A stretch of DNA of 64,000 nucleotides, taken from positions 4,653,203 to 4,717,202 of the forward strand of contig NW_020653852.1 of NCBI RefSeq assembly GCF_003589595.1, read 5' to 3'. This document shows, piece by piece, positions 23,942 to 35,940 of this stretch; the first letter of the stretch is position 1; every line of letters starts with the position of its first letter. This stretch comes from Hyposmocoma kahamanoa (taxonomy: Eukaryota > Arthropoda > Insecta > Lepidoptera > Cosmopterigidae). The notes under the pieces were generated by a model. It was not told where the DNA came from. It was given only the letters and a program-made list of their open reading frames with translations, and did not search any database. A program made the position numbers and the translations under genes.

Positions 23942-24461
23942 AGAAGACGAAACGCGACTTAACACTACGTGTCATATAATAAATATAGAAAAGAGGTTCA
24001 TGTGCTGGAATCTTTTATGTAACACCTTTGTTGAACCCTTTATCAAATAAATGTAAATTATTAACTACTTTATTTTTTTAGTTAATCGATTAACTATGTT
24101 GCTATATTCTCAAGTTCTAAATGATAAAATATTTACCAGTAAAAAAAATACATCCCCGTTTTCTAAAAAATAACAATGGAAATAGCGTCTACGAGCCCCA
24201 ATTACAAGAGAACCGCTGTAATATTTTATAGATAGCGCATGGAAGCCTAGTTTAAGGCTTCCACATGAAACAATGAATAAATGAATTATGTATTATGAAA
24301 AAATTAGGATGCATGAAAATAAGATGAATCCTGTAGAAGTGAGAACGTCGAACCGTATGTGTCATAATAAGAATATCGTAATAAGAGAGAGTGTAAGTGA
24401 CAAAGATAAAAGGAAAGCTTTGATGGTTTGGTCCTATAGAAAGATAGAGTACATAACTAAA

Positions 24462-25049
24462 AAATAGAGACGGAATGTAAAACTATTCCCTCAAATAACT
24501 TCGGCGACAACTGCGCTCCGATTGACCAGACCCGATTCGAAACATCATACAGTTGGGGTGGCAAATATGTCTAAGTAAAATATATATTATATGGTAATTG
24601 TTAACCATTACCTGATTTTTTTACATGTCGCAAGATAATGCTAGACACATAGATACCGCTTAATTGTTTCACTTCATATCAACCAGTTAAACCTGAACTT
24701 CCCTATAATAGACGATAATCGAAAAATTACACATTTAATATTTAATTACCGATGAAATGAGATTCCGTTTATTTGTAATTTGGTGTTTTGCTGTTCCCAC
24801 ACCACCGAATGGAACAGCCCCCCATTGTTACAGATATTATCTTTATTACAATAAATACAGAATTTTTTGGTTTATACGGAACACAGGGAAGTTGCTCGTG
24901 CTGTACTATTTCAGTCATAGATTTAGTACTTATATTAAATCTATGATATCAGTGCAAACGAGAGTTGATATATATAAGTCCCATTTGCCTGATTTGTATC
25001 GGGGATAGATGGCTCTTATTTCGTCTGTGTTTTTGGTTATGTACTCTAT
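24462..25049 (+). repeat. 550-bp dispersed repeat, copy 2 with an insertion
   Basis: The same landmarks occur in order. About 115 bp of extra sequence (24547-24660) is placed where copy 1 has its hairpin loop. Confidence 0.6.
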
Positions 25050-25055
25050 TTATTT

Positions 25056-25360
25056 CATGATATCAAGAGACGGGATAAACAAGTCTTGCGCCTGATTTTA
25101 AGCTACACGCCTGTCCATAACAGTTGCAGTGCCACTCAGCTCTTTAAATCGCAATGATCTGAGGCGCACTGCCACTGCGCCCGTCACGTCACCCTGAGAC
25201 AAAAGTTGACAAGCCCCACGCGCCTGTAAGTTCACCAGCACCCTTACCCTTCAAAACCGGGACACAGTGATGCTGATATTACTGCTTGGCAGCAGGAATA
25301 GATAAGGTGGCAGTACTTCCCTGGACGAACTCTTTCACAAGGAGCTCTACTGCTACAAAC
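25056..25360 (-). mobile_element. 310-bp family, near complete copy
   Basis: Every block is present, from ATGATATCAAGAGACGGG through CTGCGCCCGTCACGTCACC to GAGCTCTACTGCTAC. It starts about 6 bp after a 550-bp-family copy ends. Confidence 0.7.
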
Positions 25361-26219
25361 AGAAAGTCGATGTACAGAAAGGACGAATGTCTAACAAAAT
25401 TACGATACGAATTTATAGAGCGAGTGTGGCAGATCTCGGCATGCGAGTACATATCTCAAGTAAATTGAGGATGTCTTTAAAAGAAATCAGATCTAAGGAA
25501 TCAGGAATAAACGGGCTTGTATGAAAACAGGAAACGAGTGAGGGTGTGAGAGACGTGTGGCTCTACATATGTTGGTGACACAATCTTAGTGTCACGTGTA
25601 TAATATACTCTCAAATATTTTTACACATACAGGGTGTCCCACGGCAATGCCACACGGAGGAATAAATACTGTAGATAGAAACATTTACTCAAATAAGACT
25701 TTGAACTAATTGCCTGTCTAAGCCGAGAATTGAACTCACCAAATGTGAAAAAGAAACACCTGTAATTTTCCTATACACAAGAAAACAATCCTTTTTTCAT
25801 AATATAGCATCTTAAATAAAAGAAAGACCATGAAATTTAACATTTAATCTGACATTTTGTTCAGGAAAATGCCTTTTCTCTGACTTTGCCGCGCTCATAA
25901 CAACTGACATTATCATTTCACAGTATTACTTATGAGTAGAAACTTGAGAAATAGATATCATTTGCCTATCATAAGTTTTATACTATGGAATGGGACACAT
26001 TTTGAGCATTTCATAACTTAAATTGATTTTAAGTTGTAGATAAATGTATTCGATTATTTTAATTAAATGTTAAATCTCATGGTCTTTCTTTTATTAAAGA
26101 TGCTATGTCATTTCGAAATAAACAATCCTTATGATTCAGGCTTTCTAACAGTATTGTAAAATTATGGTTATTTTATTTTTAAATTTTCGGTTACCGGTTC
26201 ACTACGTGTAATAAATATG

Positions 26220-26430
26220 TCCCAGGTAACAACACCAAGTGCCTGGTCTCAGACTAAGGAACTCCTTATCCTATGAGTACCAGAGTAATGGAATTCTTAG
26301 GTACATCCCAGAACACGGAGACCAGAACCAATTTAGAAAAGTAAATTTCCCAAATTGGTCCTACCGCGAATCGAACTCGGGACTTCCGCATCCAACGCCC
26401 TCAAACCATTAGGCCACCGAGGTCGTCAAA
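26220..26430 (-). mobile_element. tRNA-headed SINE next to the assembly gap
   Basis: Minus strand 26346-26427 shows A box TGGCCTAATGG and B box GAGTTCGATTC with tRNA-like spacing. The non-tRNA body (26220-26345) carries ACCAAGTGCCTGGTCTCAGA. No CCA-ready acceptor stem is evident, so it is a retroposon rather than a working tRNA gene. Confidence 0.55.
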
Positions 26431-26472
26431 ATAGTAAAAAAACTTTTATAAATGGAAAGAAAGAAGAAGAAA

Positions 26473-26872
26473 NNNNNNNNNNNNNNNNNNNNNNNNNNNN
26501 NNNNNNNNNNNNNNNNNNNNNNNNNNNNNNNNNNNNNNNNNNNNNNNNNNNNNNNNNNNNNNNNNNNNNNNNNNNNNNNNNNNNNNNNNNNNNNNNNNNN
26601 NNNNNNNNNNNNNNNNNNNNNNNNNNNNNNNNNNNNNNNNNNNNNNNNNNNNNNNNNNNNNNNNNNNNNNNNNNNNNNNNNNNNNNNNNNNNNNNNNNNN
26701 NNNNNNNNNNNNNNNNNNNNNNNNNNNNNNNNNNNNNNNNNNNNNNNNNNNNNNNNNNNNNNNNNNNNNNNNNNNNNNNNNNNNNNNNNNNNNNNNNNNN
26801 NNNNNNNNNNNNNNNNNNNNNNNNNNNNNNNNNNNNNNNNNNNNNNNNNNNNNNNNNNNNNNNNNNNNNNNN
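26473..26872. other. Assembly gap
   Basis: 400 undetermined bases. ORFs reported across it are meaningless. Confidence 1.
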
Positions 26873-27094
26873 ATAACAATTAGATTATTCACACAAACAG
26901 GAAGCAAGTAACTACTATAACAATAAATAATTAAGCGATAAGCCACAAAATAAGCTTTGATTTTATAATTTCAGTTAACAAAGAACTTAATTGAAATATC
27001 GTATTTTGACTGCCTAATTGCCTAGAAGTATTATAACCTACTTTTGAAACTAATTGAAAAGTCTCGTTTATCCTGACATTTTCAAGACCGCACC

Positions 27095-27285
27095 TTTTTT
27101 ATGATACCAAGAAATGGGACGAACAAGTCGTGGTAAGCGACACGTCTGTCAAATCTGTTTAAATCGCCAAGAGCTGTGTTACACTGCCACTGCACCCATC
27201 ACCTTCAGATATAAGTTGACAAGTCTCATGTGTCTGTAATTAAAACAGCACCTCTGTTCTTCAAAACCGAAATGCAATAATGTCC
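27095..27285 (-). repeat. 310-bp family, diverged copy
   Basis: TTTTTTATGATACCAAGAAA, GACGAACAAGTCGTGG, TAAGTTGACAAGTCTC and CTTCAAAACCGAAATGC. The first 90 bp of the family (5' end) are missing. Confidence 0.6.
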
Positions 27286-27746
27286 CGATATTTTGTACTT
27301 TTTCCACTTAGTTTGCTATTTTTTTCCCAACAGCTAAGCTGAAAGTTCTAATGGCAATTTTTATTAGGAGAATAATTTTGTTATACGCACTAAACAAGCA
27401 ACTTTGTTAAATTTATATAATAAAGTGACCAACGCTTACAATAGTCGCTAGTCGCTTCTTTGAACCCTCTAAATGAAATTATAAATGAAAGATCCCAGAT
27501 TTCACTGACGACGGATGCTAAAAACGTGATTCTGCGAAGACAAGGAATTTTACTTCTTTTGATTAATCGTTTTAAATGTAACAGCTTTAGAGAGCGTTGT
27601 GTTTGAAATTTTCAGACACGAATTTCGAGTTGCTATTTTTAGATGTGACGATGACGAAAAGTTACGATATTATTTAGTCACGATATTTAGCGACGGGACA
27701 TAAAAAAATTACATTAATTTTCCAGTAAAGCATGCTTAAATATTAG

Positions 27747-27769
27747 ACACACACGCGCGCGCGCGCGCT
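27747..27769 (+). repeat. AC/GC dinucleotide microsatellite
   Basis: Alternating ACACAC then GCGCGC directly beside the tail of a family-1 SINE, and probably grown from it. Confidence 0.8.
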
Positions 27770-27936
27770 TACACACACTAAACACAACGCACACACTCAT
27801 AGTCCCGCATTAAGGAAACCCTGTAAATTGCACCCAAACTCAAGAGAGAAATAGGCCTTACAAATATTTCTCCCGGCCAGAGAATCGAACCCGGAACCTC
27901 TTCGCCGCGGAATCTCATGATTAAGGGCCACGGACT
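27770..27936 (-). mobile_element. tRNA-derived SINE family 1, internally deleted
   Basis: In minus orientation, the tail (GTGTGTGCG reversed), body and B box GGTTCGATTC are seen. About 30 bp between the CAGGG block and the ATTT block is missing compared with 18.4 kb. Confidence 0.75.
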
Positions 27937-28334
27937 GGTTCGAAGCATGTCGAGCAAAAATTCGACTTAAATACGTTTTATTTTAATTATTTTAGTTATC
28001 CGTTAATTTAGTTAATGGAAATAATAAATTTTATGTTTACTGGGTTACTAGTTTATGGTGTAATAAAAATGTCTTGAGTTAAAATCATAAAGGTAAATTA
28101 CGTGTTTTTAATGTTTTGTAATTATTAACTATAAACAAATTTAAAATTTCATAAGAGAAAAATAATAGAAGATTGTAGATAGTGCCTAAATGTGAATGAA
28201 TAGCAGATTAATAGAAACAGACCTTTATCCATTCTTTGTAACTAATTCTGTATTAGTGAGTTCACTGACAACTGAACCGAATACATCACTAAACAATAAA
28301 GATACCAAGATTACTTTTAACCGTGTATATTATA

Positions 28335-28530
28335 CGATTCCTCCGATATTTGTGAGCCGGTTTCGATGAATCTTTTTTTTTGTTAGAAAGGGGGTAGCGG
28401 TCTTATTCAAATTTGAAGAAAATATTCCACCTCTAAGGGTGGCCAATTAGGGGATGAATCCAGTTTATTGAATTCATCCACTTTCCGTAAACCGATTTCA
28501 ATAACTTAGCACATTAGTAAATGTAATTCC
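28335..28530 (+). repeat. TIR element (ACCGAC family), diverged part
   Basis: GATTCCTCCGATATTTGTGA, GAAGAAAATATTCCACCTC and GGGGATGAATCCAG. Both termini are missing. Confidence 0.55.
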
Positions 28531-28702
28531 AATGAAAATAAAATGTTCTGGCAGACAGATGCGAGACACGGCAACCGATTACAAACTGGAAGATGTTTTT
28601 TCCGCGATAACGTTTGTTGGAATTTTCATTACACCGAATACCGAATTATAACGAAACAGTTGTTCTTTCAGGATATGTTGAATGTTTATCGCAAAGACAC
28701 GA

Positions 28703-28732
28703 TTAGGTTCGGTTAGGTTAGGTTAAGTTAGG
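28703..28732 (+). repeat. Interstitial TTAGG array (six units)
   Basis: Six consecutive pentamers, four exact TTAGG and two with one change (TTCGG, TTAAG). TTAGG is the ancestral insect telomere repeat. Here it is internal and short. Confidence 0.75.
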
Positions 28733-29092
28733 TTTAAAAGAAAGAACATTTTCCTTTCAAAATTACTTTCGAGGTTGTGAAATTTCGACCAAACGTTATT
28801 TCTGGAAAAGTCATTTCGAACTACTGTTAAGTAACCGCGAGGCATTGTACAGCGGCTACCTTGTGTTTGGGTTCATATAATTAGTTTCGACGAGGATTTG
28901 CACATTAATTTCTGATATCGTCAAGTAACGAACAAAATGACATTAGTACTACCATGTCAAACCAATACACTGTAAAACTACTAACAGTATTACAGTGTTT
29001 AACTTAACACCGCTCATATCATGATTACTCTAATTCTGTACCCTTAGCGCCCAGTTAAATGACGCGAAAGCTGTCGCGCGGCAGCCGCGCTT

Positions 29093-29290
29093 TGATACAG
29101 TCCGCTATAGTTATAATGCTGGTCTACTACGCAGATGTCCCGGGTTCGATTCCCGGGCCGGAAGAAATATTTGTATGGCCCACATTTATTTCTCTTGTGA
29201 ATTTGGGTGAAATTTGTGGTAGTCTATTTCTGTGTCCATGGCACCCGCGATACAGGGTTTCCCTAGTGCAGGGTTATGAGTGTGGGGCTT
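29093..29290 (+). mobile_element. tRNA-derived SINE family 1 with divergent head
   Basis: B box GGTTCGATTCCC and the full body to TATGAGTGTGGGG are clear. The A-box half differs from other copies (TATAGTTATAATGCTGGTC), so it is an older or a different sub-family. Confidence 0.75.
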
Positions 29291-30048
29291 AAAAGTATAA
29301 TCCCGTGCAAAATACAGCACCTACAGTCATTCACGGATGCACAAATTTGTATAATAACGAAAGGCGCGTGGGCAACCAGCGCTATGCAACGCGAGTGCGT
29401 CGCAAGATTGTGTGAATGTTTGCGTCCCTACACGCAGCAACCACGCACACATACAAGCCGAGCTGCAACGTTTATATAAAGCTACAATATTTGTCTTTTT
29501 TATACTATGGCACATGTTGCAGGGCGCCTGAGTTAGTAAAACCTCTTGAATCGCGCAACCGTCTCAGCTGCTACTTTATTTAATTAAAAAGTCGACTATG
29601 TGCTGTGACATTGCATCTCTCTAGCTATTAATCCAGAATACAGCAGTTCTACCTTGAAGTAAAAGTAGATAGGTCAGCGGTTAGTTATCTATCGAGGCGA
29701 GATCTGCATAGAAAATTCTGTCACCAGCATTATAATCCAAATTGTCTTTATTGTAAGCGCCTGTTTATCTTTTACGAGCTTATTTCCTTAATAAGGCAGC
29801 TTATGCGCCATGGCGTCTCACATTTACTTTTATTCGGGTAACGTCGTATTACCTCGGTTTTTGTTACACAAGCTGGTCATCCACTTTTCCTTTTATTTTA
29901 TTATCTGTACACTTATCAGATTGTATAAGGTGTCGTAACGCCGTCAGCTTTCGTTAGTTCTTAGGTTTTCACGGTTATTACTTTGGAAGTAAAATTTTAT
30001 TTATTTAACATTCAGCGGTCTGTAAGACCTCCTCTGCCACCACAATTG
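29291..30048. other. Unassigned; shares an inverted block with 31.6-31.7 kb
   Basis: GTATAATAACGAAA with flanking GCACAAATTT (29338-29365) reappears reversed at about 31670-31695. This indicates two copies of an unnamed repeat. Confidence 0.4.
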
Positions 30049-30645
30049 TTTATAATATCAAGTGACGGGACGAACGAGTCGTGTGTGCCTGATGGTAAGC
30101 TACACGCCTGTCCATAACAGTTGCAGTGCCACTCATAGCTTTACATCGCAAATATCTAAGGGGCACTGTAACAAGGGATATTGTTCAGGAACGACGCTCT
30201 TCGATCCTCTGCTTTATTCTTCCTTGGATATCAATGAAACTCCTTAATTTGAAGTGGACTGTATATATTCATGTCAATCTGACTTACAAGACAACAAGTG
30301 TTTCCATGAGTGATGAAAAGTGAATGAAAAGTGAATGAATACAAACTAAAATCCGCCCATATTTATACCGGCACGATGTCTCCCACATCGTACCGGTCCT
30401 ATCAATGGGTCGCTACGCCGCTCGGCCAATCAGAGCTCTCGAATTAATCATTCTGTTCTGGACTCTAGCTCTGACCGGCCAGGCGCGCATGGCCGTCCGT
30501 AACAGATATGGTAATTTCACCTGCACCCATACCTTTCAAAACCCGAATGCAGTACTGCTGACATTACTGCTTGGCGGCAGAAATAGGCAAGGTGGCAGTA
30601 CTTCCCTGGACGAACTCTTTCACAAGGAGCCCTGATGCTGCTAAA
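30049..30645 (-). mobile_element. 310-bp family copy split by ~340 bp
   Basis: The halves are 30049-30170 (TATAATATCAAGTGACGGGA) and 30508-30645 (CACTGCTTGGCGGCAG-type end). The intervening sequence contains ATACCGGCACGATGT and its near inverse ACATCGTACCGGT (about 30366-30396). Confidence 0.6.
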
Positions 30646-32082
30646 TAATATAAGCAATCTCGAACTTAAATTACGAATAATTATACGCAGATATTGAAAA
30701 TTATCGCTAGCTATATCATCATAAATTCATTTATTCGTCCCATTCATGCGCACGTGTCTCCACTGAAGCGATGGTTATAGATTATATTCCGCCACTCTGG
30801 CACAATGTACATTGTGGACTTCACACGATTTCCCAGGGTTGTGAACCTTCTTCGACGTGCATTGGTCATTGGTTTGAGTTTAAACGGAAGCGAGACTTTT
30901 CTCCTCTGTCCGCTTGGTATCACTAGTTGAGTAACGTTAGCTCGCTTTTGCGTGCAATTAAAGGTATGTGCGGGAAAGGGATGGAACAAGGAAATTATTA
31001 TAGATCCAATAAAACCATTTCTAATCAAATATTAAATCGTCCAAACTTTTGCGAGGTAAAACCAAAATGCTACTTCGGTGCAACCAATGTGTTTAATAAA
31101 AATAAATGTACGGAATGTTACATCCAAAAAAATTGTTTCATTTTTAAGTTATTTTATCAAAGGCTTAACTTCCTAAGTTCTACATACAAAAGTTTCACTG
31201 CGACGAACGTAATTGATTGATTGAACACATCCATCGGGGAGACAGAAGATTTATCGTGTGAATTTATTGATTGATTCTCCTTTATGTCAATGATTAAAGG
31301 ATAGAAGAACAAAAAACAACTAAAAGGATATCTGTGCTAGAGCCGACTCGCATCTGTCGCAACGACGGCTAATGGCCAGTGCCTCTACCATGAGACTGTG
31401 ACAGTTGTTGATAGTGACCGCGTACCTTACTTCATACTTTTGTATGAAAAATTGTACAGCGCCCTTTAAGGTCAACGTTAAAAAACTAACATTTTGAATG
31501 CAAATATTTGACGTAGTCGCTAGCGATAACGATTGTCACGGCAAAGTCATAGTAGCGGTATTGAAAACATTACTATTGACATAGTATAATACGACATGGT
31601 AACTCCATACGAACGTACCAGCGATTGGCATAACTTTCGCGATGTACTCGCATTAAGATGTCCCGTACGCATTTCGTTATTATACAAATGTGTGCGTCCG
31701 TACATGGCGTACGGTAGGCGTGCACACATATAAATCACGCTACTGTTGTGAATGAAGTTACCATACTTATCTCATTACTATGTTATCGATCTATGGGAAC
31801 AGGGCAAACAGTGTGAAACGTGATCTGTTTAAACGCTGTGGCTTCCTTTCGTGTATACGCAAGAATAGGTGGCACGGCCTGCACTACCAGGGCAGCCGAT
31901 AATCATAAAAAGGATCAAGTATGTTTGTATACCAACAGTAGCTAGCGCAGTGACTCGTTGAAGCTCTGTCGACCACGGCGGCAGTTACTCGACCATTTTA
32001 TTATTATTGTTATTAAAGCATGAATATTTCTGTTCTTTGTCATCATATACACATTTGATAAACGTTGCCCTTAATGGCTCTA

Positions 32083-32182
32083 AAGCGTGAAACACACTGA
32101 CAGCGGTTGCGGGACGGGCATAGGTCGTGCTCCCGACCCGACACGAGCCCGACCCGCACCCGTTCTCTGTATGTTTCACACT
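32083..32182. repeat. ~100-bp GC-rich inverted repeat
   Basis: CGTGAAACACACTGA at the left and TGTATGTTTCACACTT at the right are inverted. The centre has repeated CCCGACCCG/CGGG tracts. It is shaped like a short foldback MITE, but the duplication site is unclear. Confidence 0.4.
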
Positions 32183-32349
32183 TGGAACCCTGCACCAGTG
32201 AGCTCACACTGCACCACATAGGTATAGATGGCGGAATATTATTTGCACCAATTCGTCTTACCACTTCATCTTTAGAAAACAATAGGCCAAAAGAGTGAGT
32301 CATCTCGGTAAAGCACGTGCCAATTGTATAGAGCAAACAACTAGTTTAA

Positions 32350-33285
32350 CCTTCCAGTGGTCGCACCCTTGTGCCGGACATAAGCAGTCGCGTGCGGTCT
32401 GTGAGACCGCAACTTTAGGCGTTCAGTTTGAGAAGACAATTGAATATTTTCATGGCGTTATGTAGCACATGATAAAAAAAGTCTTTCATCTATTTAAATG
32501 AAAATAAGAAAACATTATATACTTATTATTTTTTTAAATTTGTACTTAATAGTTAACAGTCCATAAAAATTCAAAATTTTAGTCATATGACACAAACAAC
32601 GTTAAAAATCAACAAAATAACAAAACAAGATAAAATATTTATTTCAATCGTTCATAAGTATATAACACTATAATAAATTATTATCGAGATCAATCAGTAT
32701 TGTCATCAATATTGTGCAAATATTGTAGGAACTCTAAAATTACATTAATTTTTTAATGTTTTTTCCATGATGTTCTACGTAATATCTCAATTCTTATAAA
32801 ATAAAAAAGGAAAACAAAATAAAAAACTTCTAAGTTTCAGGTAGTACGATAACCTACTCATTATCAAGTAGCAATGGTTTGGCATCATCAAAATCTTCAT
32901 CTTCTGTTTCCGCCTCCTCTGCAAGCCATTCTGATTCTTCGTAACTCATGTTGTGTCTACAACAAATAGTGAAATAATGAAGACATACATATTACATAAA
33001 ATAACGTAGTCTAGTAAGTAATATAGTACAAATAACATGAAATATTCACCCAGGTTTCAATTTCATTCCAAGAATTTTTCTGGAACACGACCGGGCGGAA
33101 TCTGAGACCGCGAACACAAATAAAGACACGTGCGCTTGCGACGAACATCACAAGGCTATTAAGGGGAAGTACCTGACCCCCTCAAGGATATCACGGTCGC
33201 GAAACCGTGTATTGTTTATAGTTTTTGTAAAATTACTAAAATAAAGTCGCTGCGGTCTCTGAGACCGCGCGCGACCGCTAGAAGG
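32350..33285. mobile_element. piggyBac-like element with TTAA duplication
   Basis: TTAA lies at both borders (32346-32349 and 33286-33289). Terminal inverted repeats begin CCTTCCAGTGGTCGC on the left and CCTTCTAGCGGTCGC on the right, matching at 13 of 15 bases. TTAA target sites with CC-starting ends are the signature of piggyBac. Sub-terminal palindromes GCGGTCTGTGAGACCGC (about 32396-32412) and GCGGTCTCTGAGACCGC (33252-33268) repeat inside each end. At 936 bp it is far too short for the usual transposase of nearly 600 codons, so it is a deletion derivative. Confidence 0.75.
32854..32949 (-). CDS. 31-residue acidic ORF inside the piggyBac-like element
   Basis: The frame begins MSYEESEWLAEEAETEDEDF and has 14 Asp/Glu in 31 residues, as do piggyBac transposase N-termini. 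It is preceded by a splice-acceptor-like TTTGTTGTAG. The stop overlaps a donor-like GTAGGT. It may be the leftover first coding exon of the lost transposase. The basis is composition and location only. Confidence 0.35.
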   Translation of the reverse strand: MSYEESEWLAEEAETEDEDFDDAKPLLLDNE

Positions 33286-33387
33286 TTAAACACTTTTACG
33301 CATTGGCATTTCTCTTTACGCAGGTATAACATAATATAGCATACGTTGCTCTGATCCCAAAGCAAGTAGCTAAAGCACTTGTGTTAC

Positions 33388-33550
33388 GGAAATCGAAAAC
33401 AACGACGGTACCACAAACACCCAGACCCGAGACAATATAGAAAAGTTAGTTTTCTACACAGACCCGGCCGGGGATCGAACCCGGGACCTCAGAGATGGCG
33501 ACACCACGAAAACCGGCGTGCAAGCCATTCGACCACATAGGCCGTCATAA
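33388..33550 (-). mobile_element. tRNA-derived SINE family 3, copy 2
   Basis: In minus orientation, the tRNA-like part has an A-box-like TGTGGTCGAATGG and B box GGTTCGATCCCCGG. The body ends with the GGTACCGTCGTTGTTTTCG block. It is better preserved than copy 1. Confidence 0.7.
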
Positions 33551-34119
33551 TCAGAGGCAATAGAAGGGATAAACCGTTACAAGAGATAACATTCATCGGT
33601 GCAAATGATATTTCTTGACGTATAAAGCCGGTACACCCTTATCCGTATGAAAACTGCCTAAACAACAGTTTTTAGAAACGCCATTTACGTTTATATCTAT
33701 ATGTTTTGTATTATCATTAAGTACAGTAACGCTCCATATGTATGTACATTACAGTGGTAGACGACGGACCCACTGTACCGAAAACACAATTAAGCAAAAC
33801 GTGACAAAGCAGCCTGTATTAACGCGAAGCGAGGCGCTCGCTCGCATCATTCCGCCTCGCCATAATCGTACTTATGCGTAGTGACATAGCGGTGATAATA
33901 ACACATGATTCCAGTTGAGTGCTGTAAATATATTTATTCATAATTATTCTGTAGCTGTATAGTAAAACAAAGTGTAATCACAATGATGTCATTATAATGT
34001 TAGTTCAAAAATAAGGTGTCGCCGACGTCACTTATTGTTAAGGAATGTACCTATACAATTTTGTTGACACTTTTTTTCGGATCTTTCGGGAACCAACTCT
34101 TAACAAGAATCAGCTGCTA

Positions 34120-34197
34120 CATGAGACCTGTAAAAAACCCGAAACGATGCTTTCTTTGAAAAAACAAATATATTTATATAAATAGAAAATATTGTTT
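34120..34197 (+). repeat. Snap-back family, one arm only
   Basis: Shows the order ATGAGACCTGTAAA, CCCGAAACGATG, then TTTGAAAAAACAAATATAT. It is the central and right-arm part of the 8.4 and 12.8-kb elements, without the opposite arm. Confidence 0.6.
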
Positions 34198-34879
34198 AAT
34201 TAAAAAATTGTATCAGTTAACATGTAGAATACAAATAAAAGAGAAAATCAAATGAAATAAACTAACATACACAATAATAACCGAAAAGGCTATCCAGCTC
34301 AGCTTTGTGCAGGGTAGAGCTCCAGCGCCGGTTTTTAGCTGAAGGCTGAAAATGAATGTACATTTTTTTCTTTGAATAACAGTTGATTATCTTTATTATC
34401 CTATAAACAGTTATAATAACATCTACACAAAGATCTGCAATAAGCACATAGAAAAATTCTCAAGACCTCCTTGCTCGATCTGTAGCTCCGGTGTAGCCGT
34501 TGCTTCGAGTTGAGTCGGTCTAAGGAATTTGTTTTTATGTTGTCCCCATCTTTCTATGACAAAAGATTATGAATATCATAGTGTTAAAAAATATGTGTTT
34601 ATAATCCCTAAATATGTGTTTACAGTGACAATATGTTACCGCTAGAGGTGCTGCTCGATTTATTATATATAATCTCAAATTATTTTACACAGTCACTGTA
34701 AAATCATGGTAGAGACATTGTACGGCCAGTTTACAAAATACTAGGAAGACGTAGTGATGTAATGCGATCTCTACATTATCTACAAAACTCACAGGGCGCC
34801 TTCAAATTAGACGCCTATAGAAGTGCTCCAGTGACACCTAGGGCCGGTGCAGCCACGCCACTACTATGGTATGCTATAG

Positions 34880-35200
34880 TGTAGCGGGCCTGTGTCCGCA
34901 GCTGGACTTTCGGGCGCCTATTTTGCGTGTAGTGGGTGCAGGGTTTCCTGAAGAGCGACCTCGGCACTCCATGGTATTTGCAGTAGGATATGCGCGGCCA
35001 TTTCCTCTTCCTCCAAGCATGCTCTGCATAAAGGGCTGTCTGTGATACCTAGATTGAAAAGGTGTTTATTATATGGATCGTAATCCATTAGAGCTGCAGT
35101 AAGAATCCGCAGCTCTTTCCTTTTGAGCTTAAGAAATTTACGTGATAGAATGGCTAAAGCATGGGGAGTACAGCCCTAGCCAGTTTACAAACCGTATGGG
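34880..35200 (-). mobile_element. Second, degraded copy of the R1/LOA/I-like LINE tail
   Basis: Nucleotide similarity to 17690-18090 is obvious (same order of GCGCCTATTTTGCGTG, CATGCTCTGCAT, GATTGAAAAGGTGTTTATT). Indels and stops break the frame throughout. No open frame remains. Confidence 0.75.
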
Positions 35201-35655
35201 TTGTTATAAAAGATATTAATATAAATAACTACTAATTTTCATATAATATTTATAAGCGTAGTTGCTGCTCCACTGTCGTGATACGCGGGAATCACTTTTG
35301 CAGTCACAATTAAGAACTAAAAATTACTGAACTGCTGCTACAGATGCGCGGCTGCCGCGCAACAGTCACCACTGCAACGCTTCTACAAACAATTTAAAGT
35401 CGCCTTCATCTTTGATAACTCCGTTTCAATAATATAACATTAAGTAAATACTTGTTATTTCAGAATTTGAGAGAAGTGTACACAAAATTTAAATGGGTAG
35501 GAGACACTCGAGTGAAAATAAACAAAACTGAAATGTGGATCGTGTTAATAGAAGTAATCAAATGTGTATTCTCTTCATTTCAGGTACGTCGGCTTTGGAC
35601 TTTCTTGGTATCAGCTTAAGGTATTGTTTAGGAAATATTTAAATATATATATTTA

Positions 35656-35680
35656 TTTATTTATTTATTAAACTTTATTG
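35656..35680 (-). repeat. (AAAT)n 3' tail of the LINE
   Basis: The plus strand shows repeated ATTT units next to a minus-strand CAATAAAG signal. This is the microsatellite 3' end typical of LINE insertion and fixes the element's 3' boundary. Confidence 0.8.
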
Positions 35681-35940
35681 ACCACAATACAAAGGGTACA
35701 AAAGGCGGACTTAATGCTAAAAGCATTCTCTACCAGTCAACCTCTGAGAAAAACGAAATTCACGAACGCGGTAAATAAACAGAATATTACGGTTATATTA
35801 AAATAAATGAAACGAATTCATAATTATATATATAACAAACTAACCTAATACCTTACTTAATAATATAATACATACACTTACATACATACAAATATACTAT
35901 ACATATACAAAATACTTACAATAACAGAATATGATGATGA

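Noticed and set aside
26346..26427. Possible functional tRNA gene
   Set aside because: A and B boxes are good, but a paired acceptor stem was not evident and SINE-like body sequence continues beyond it.
26355..26946. Long ORFs on both strands
   Set aside because: They consist of undetermined bases in the assembly gap.
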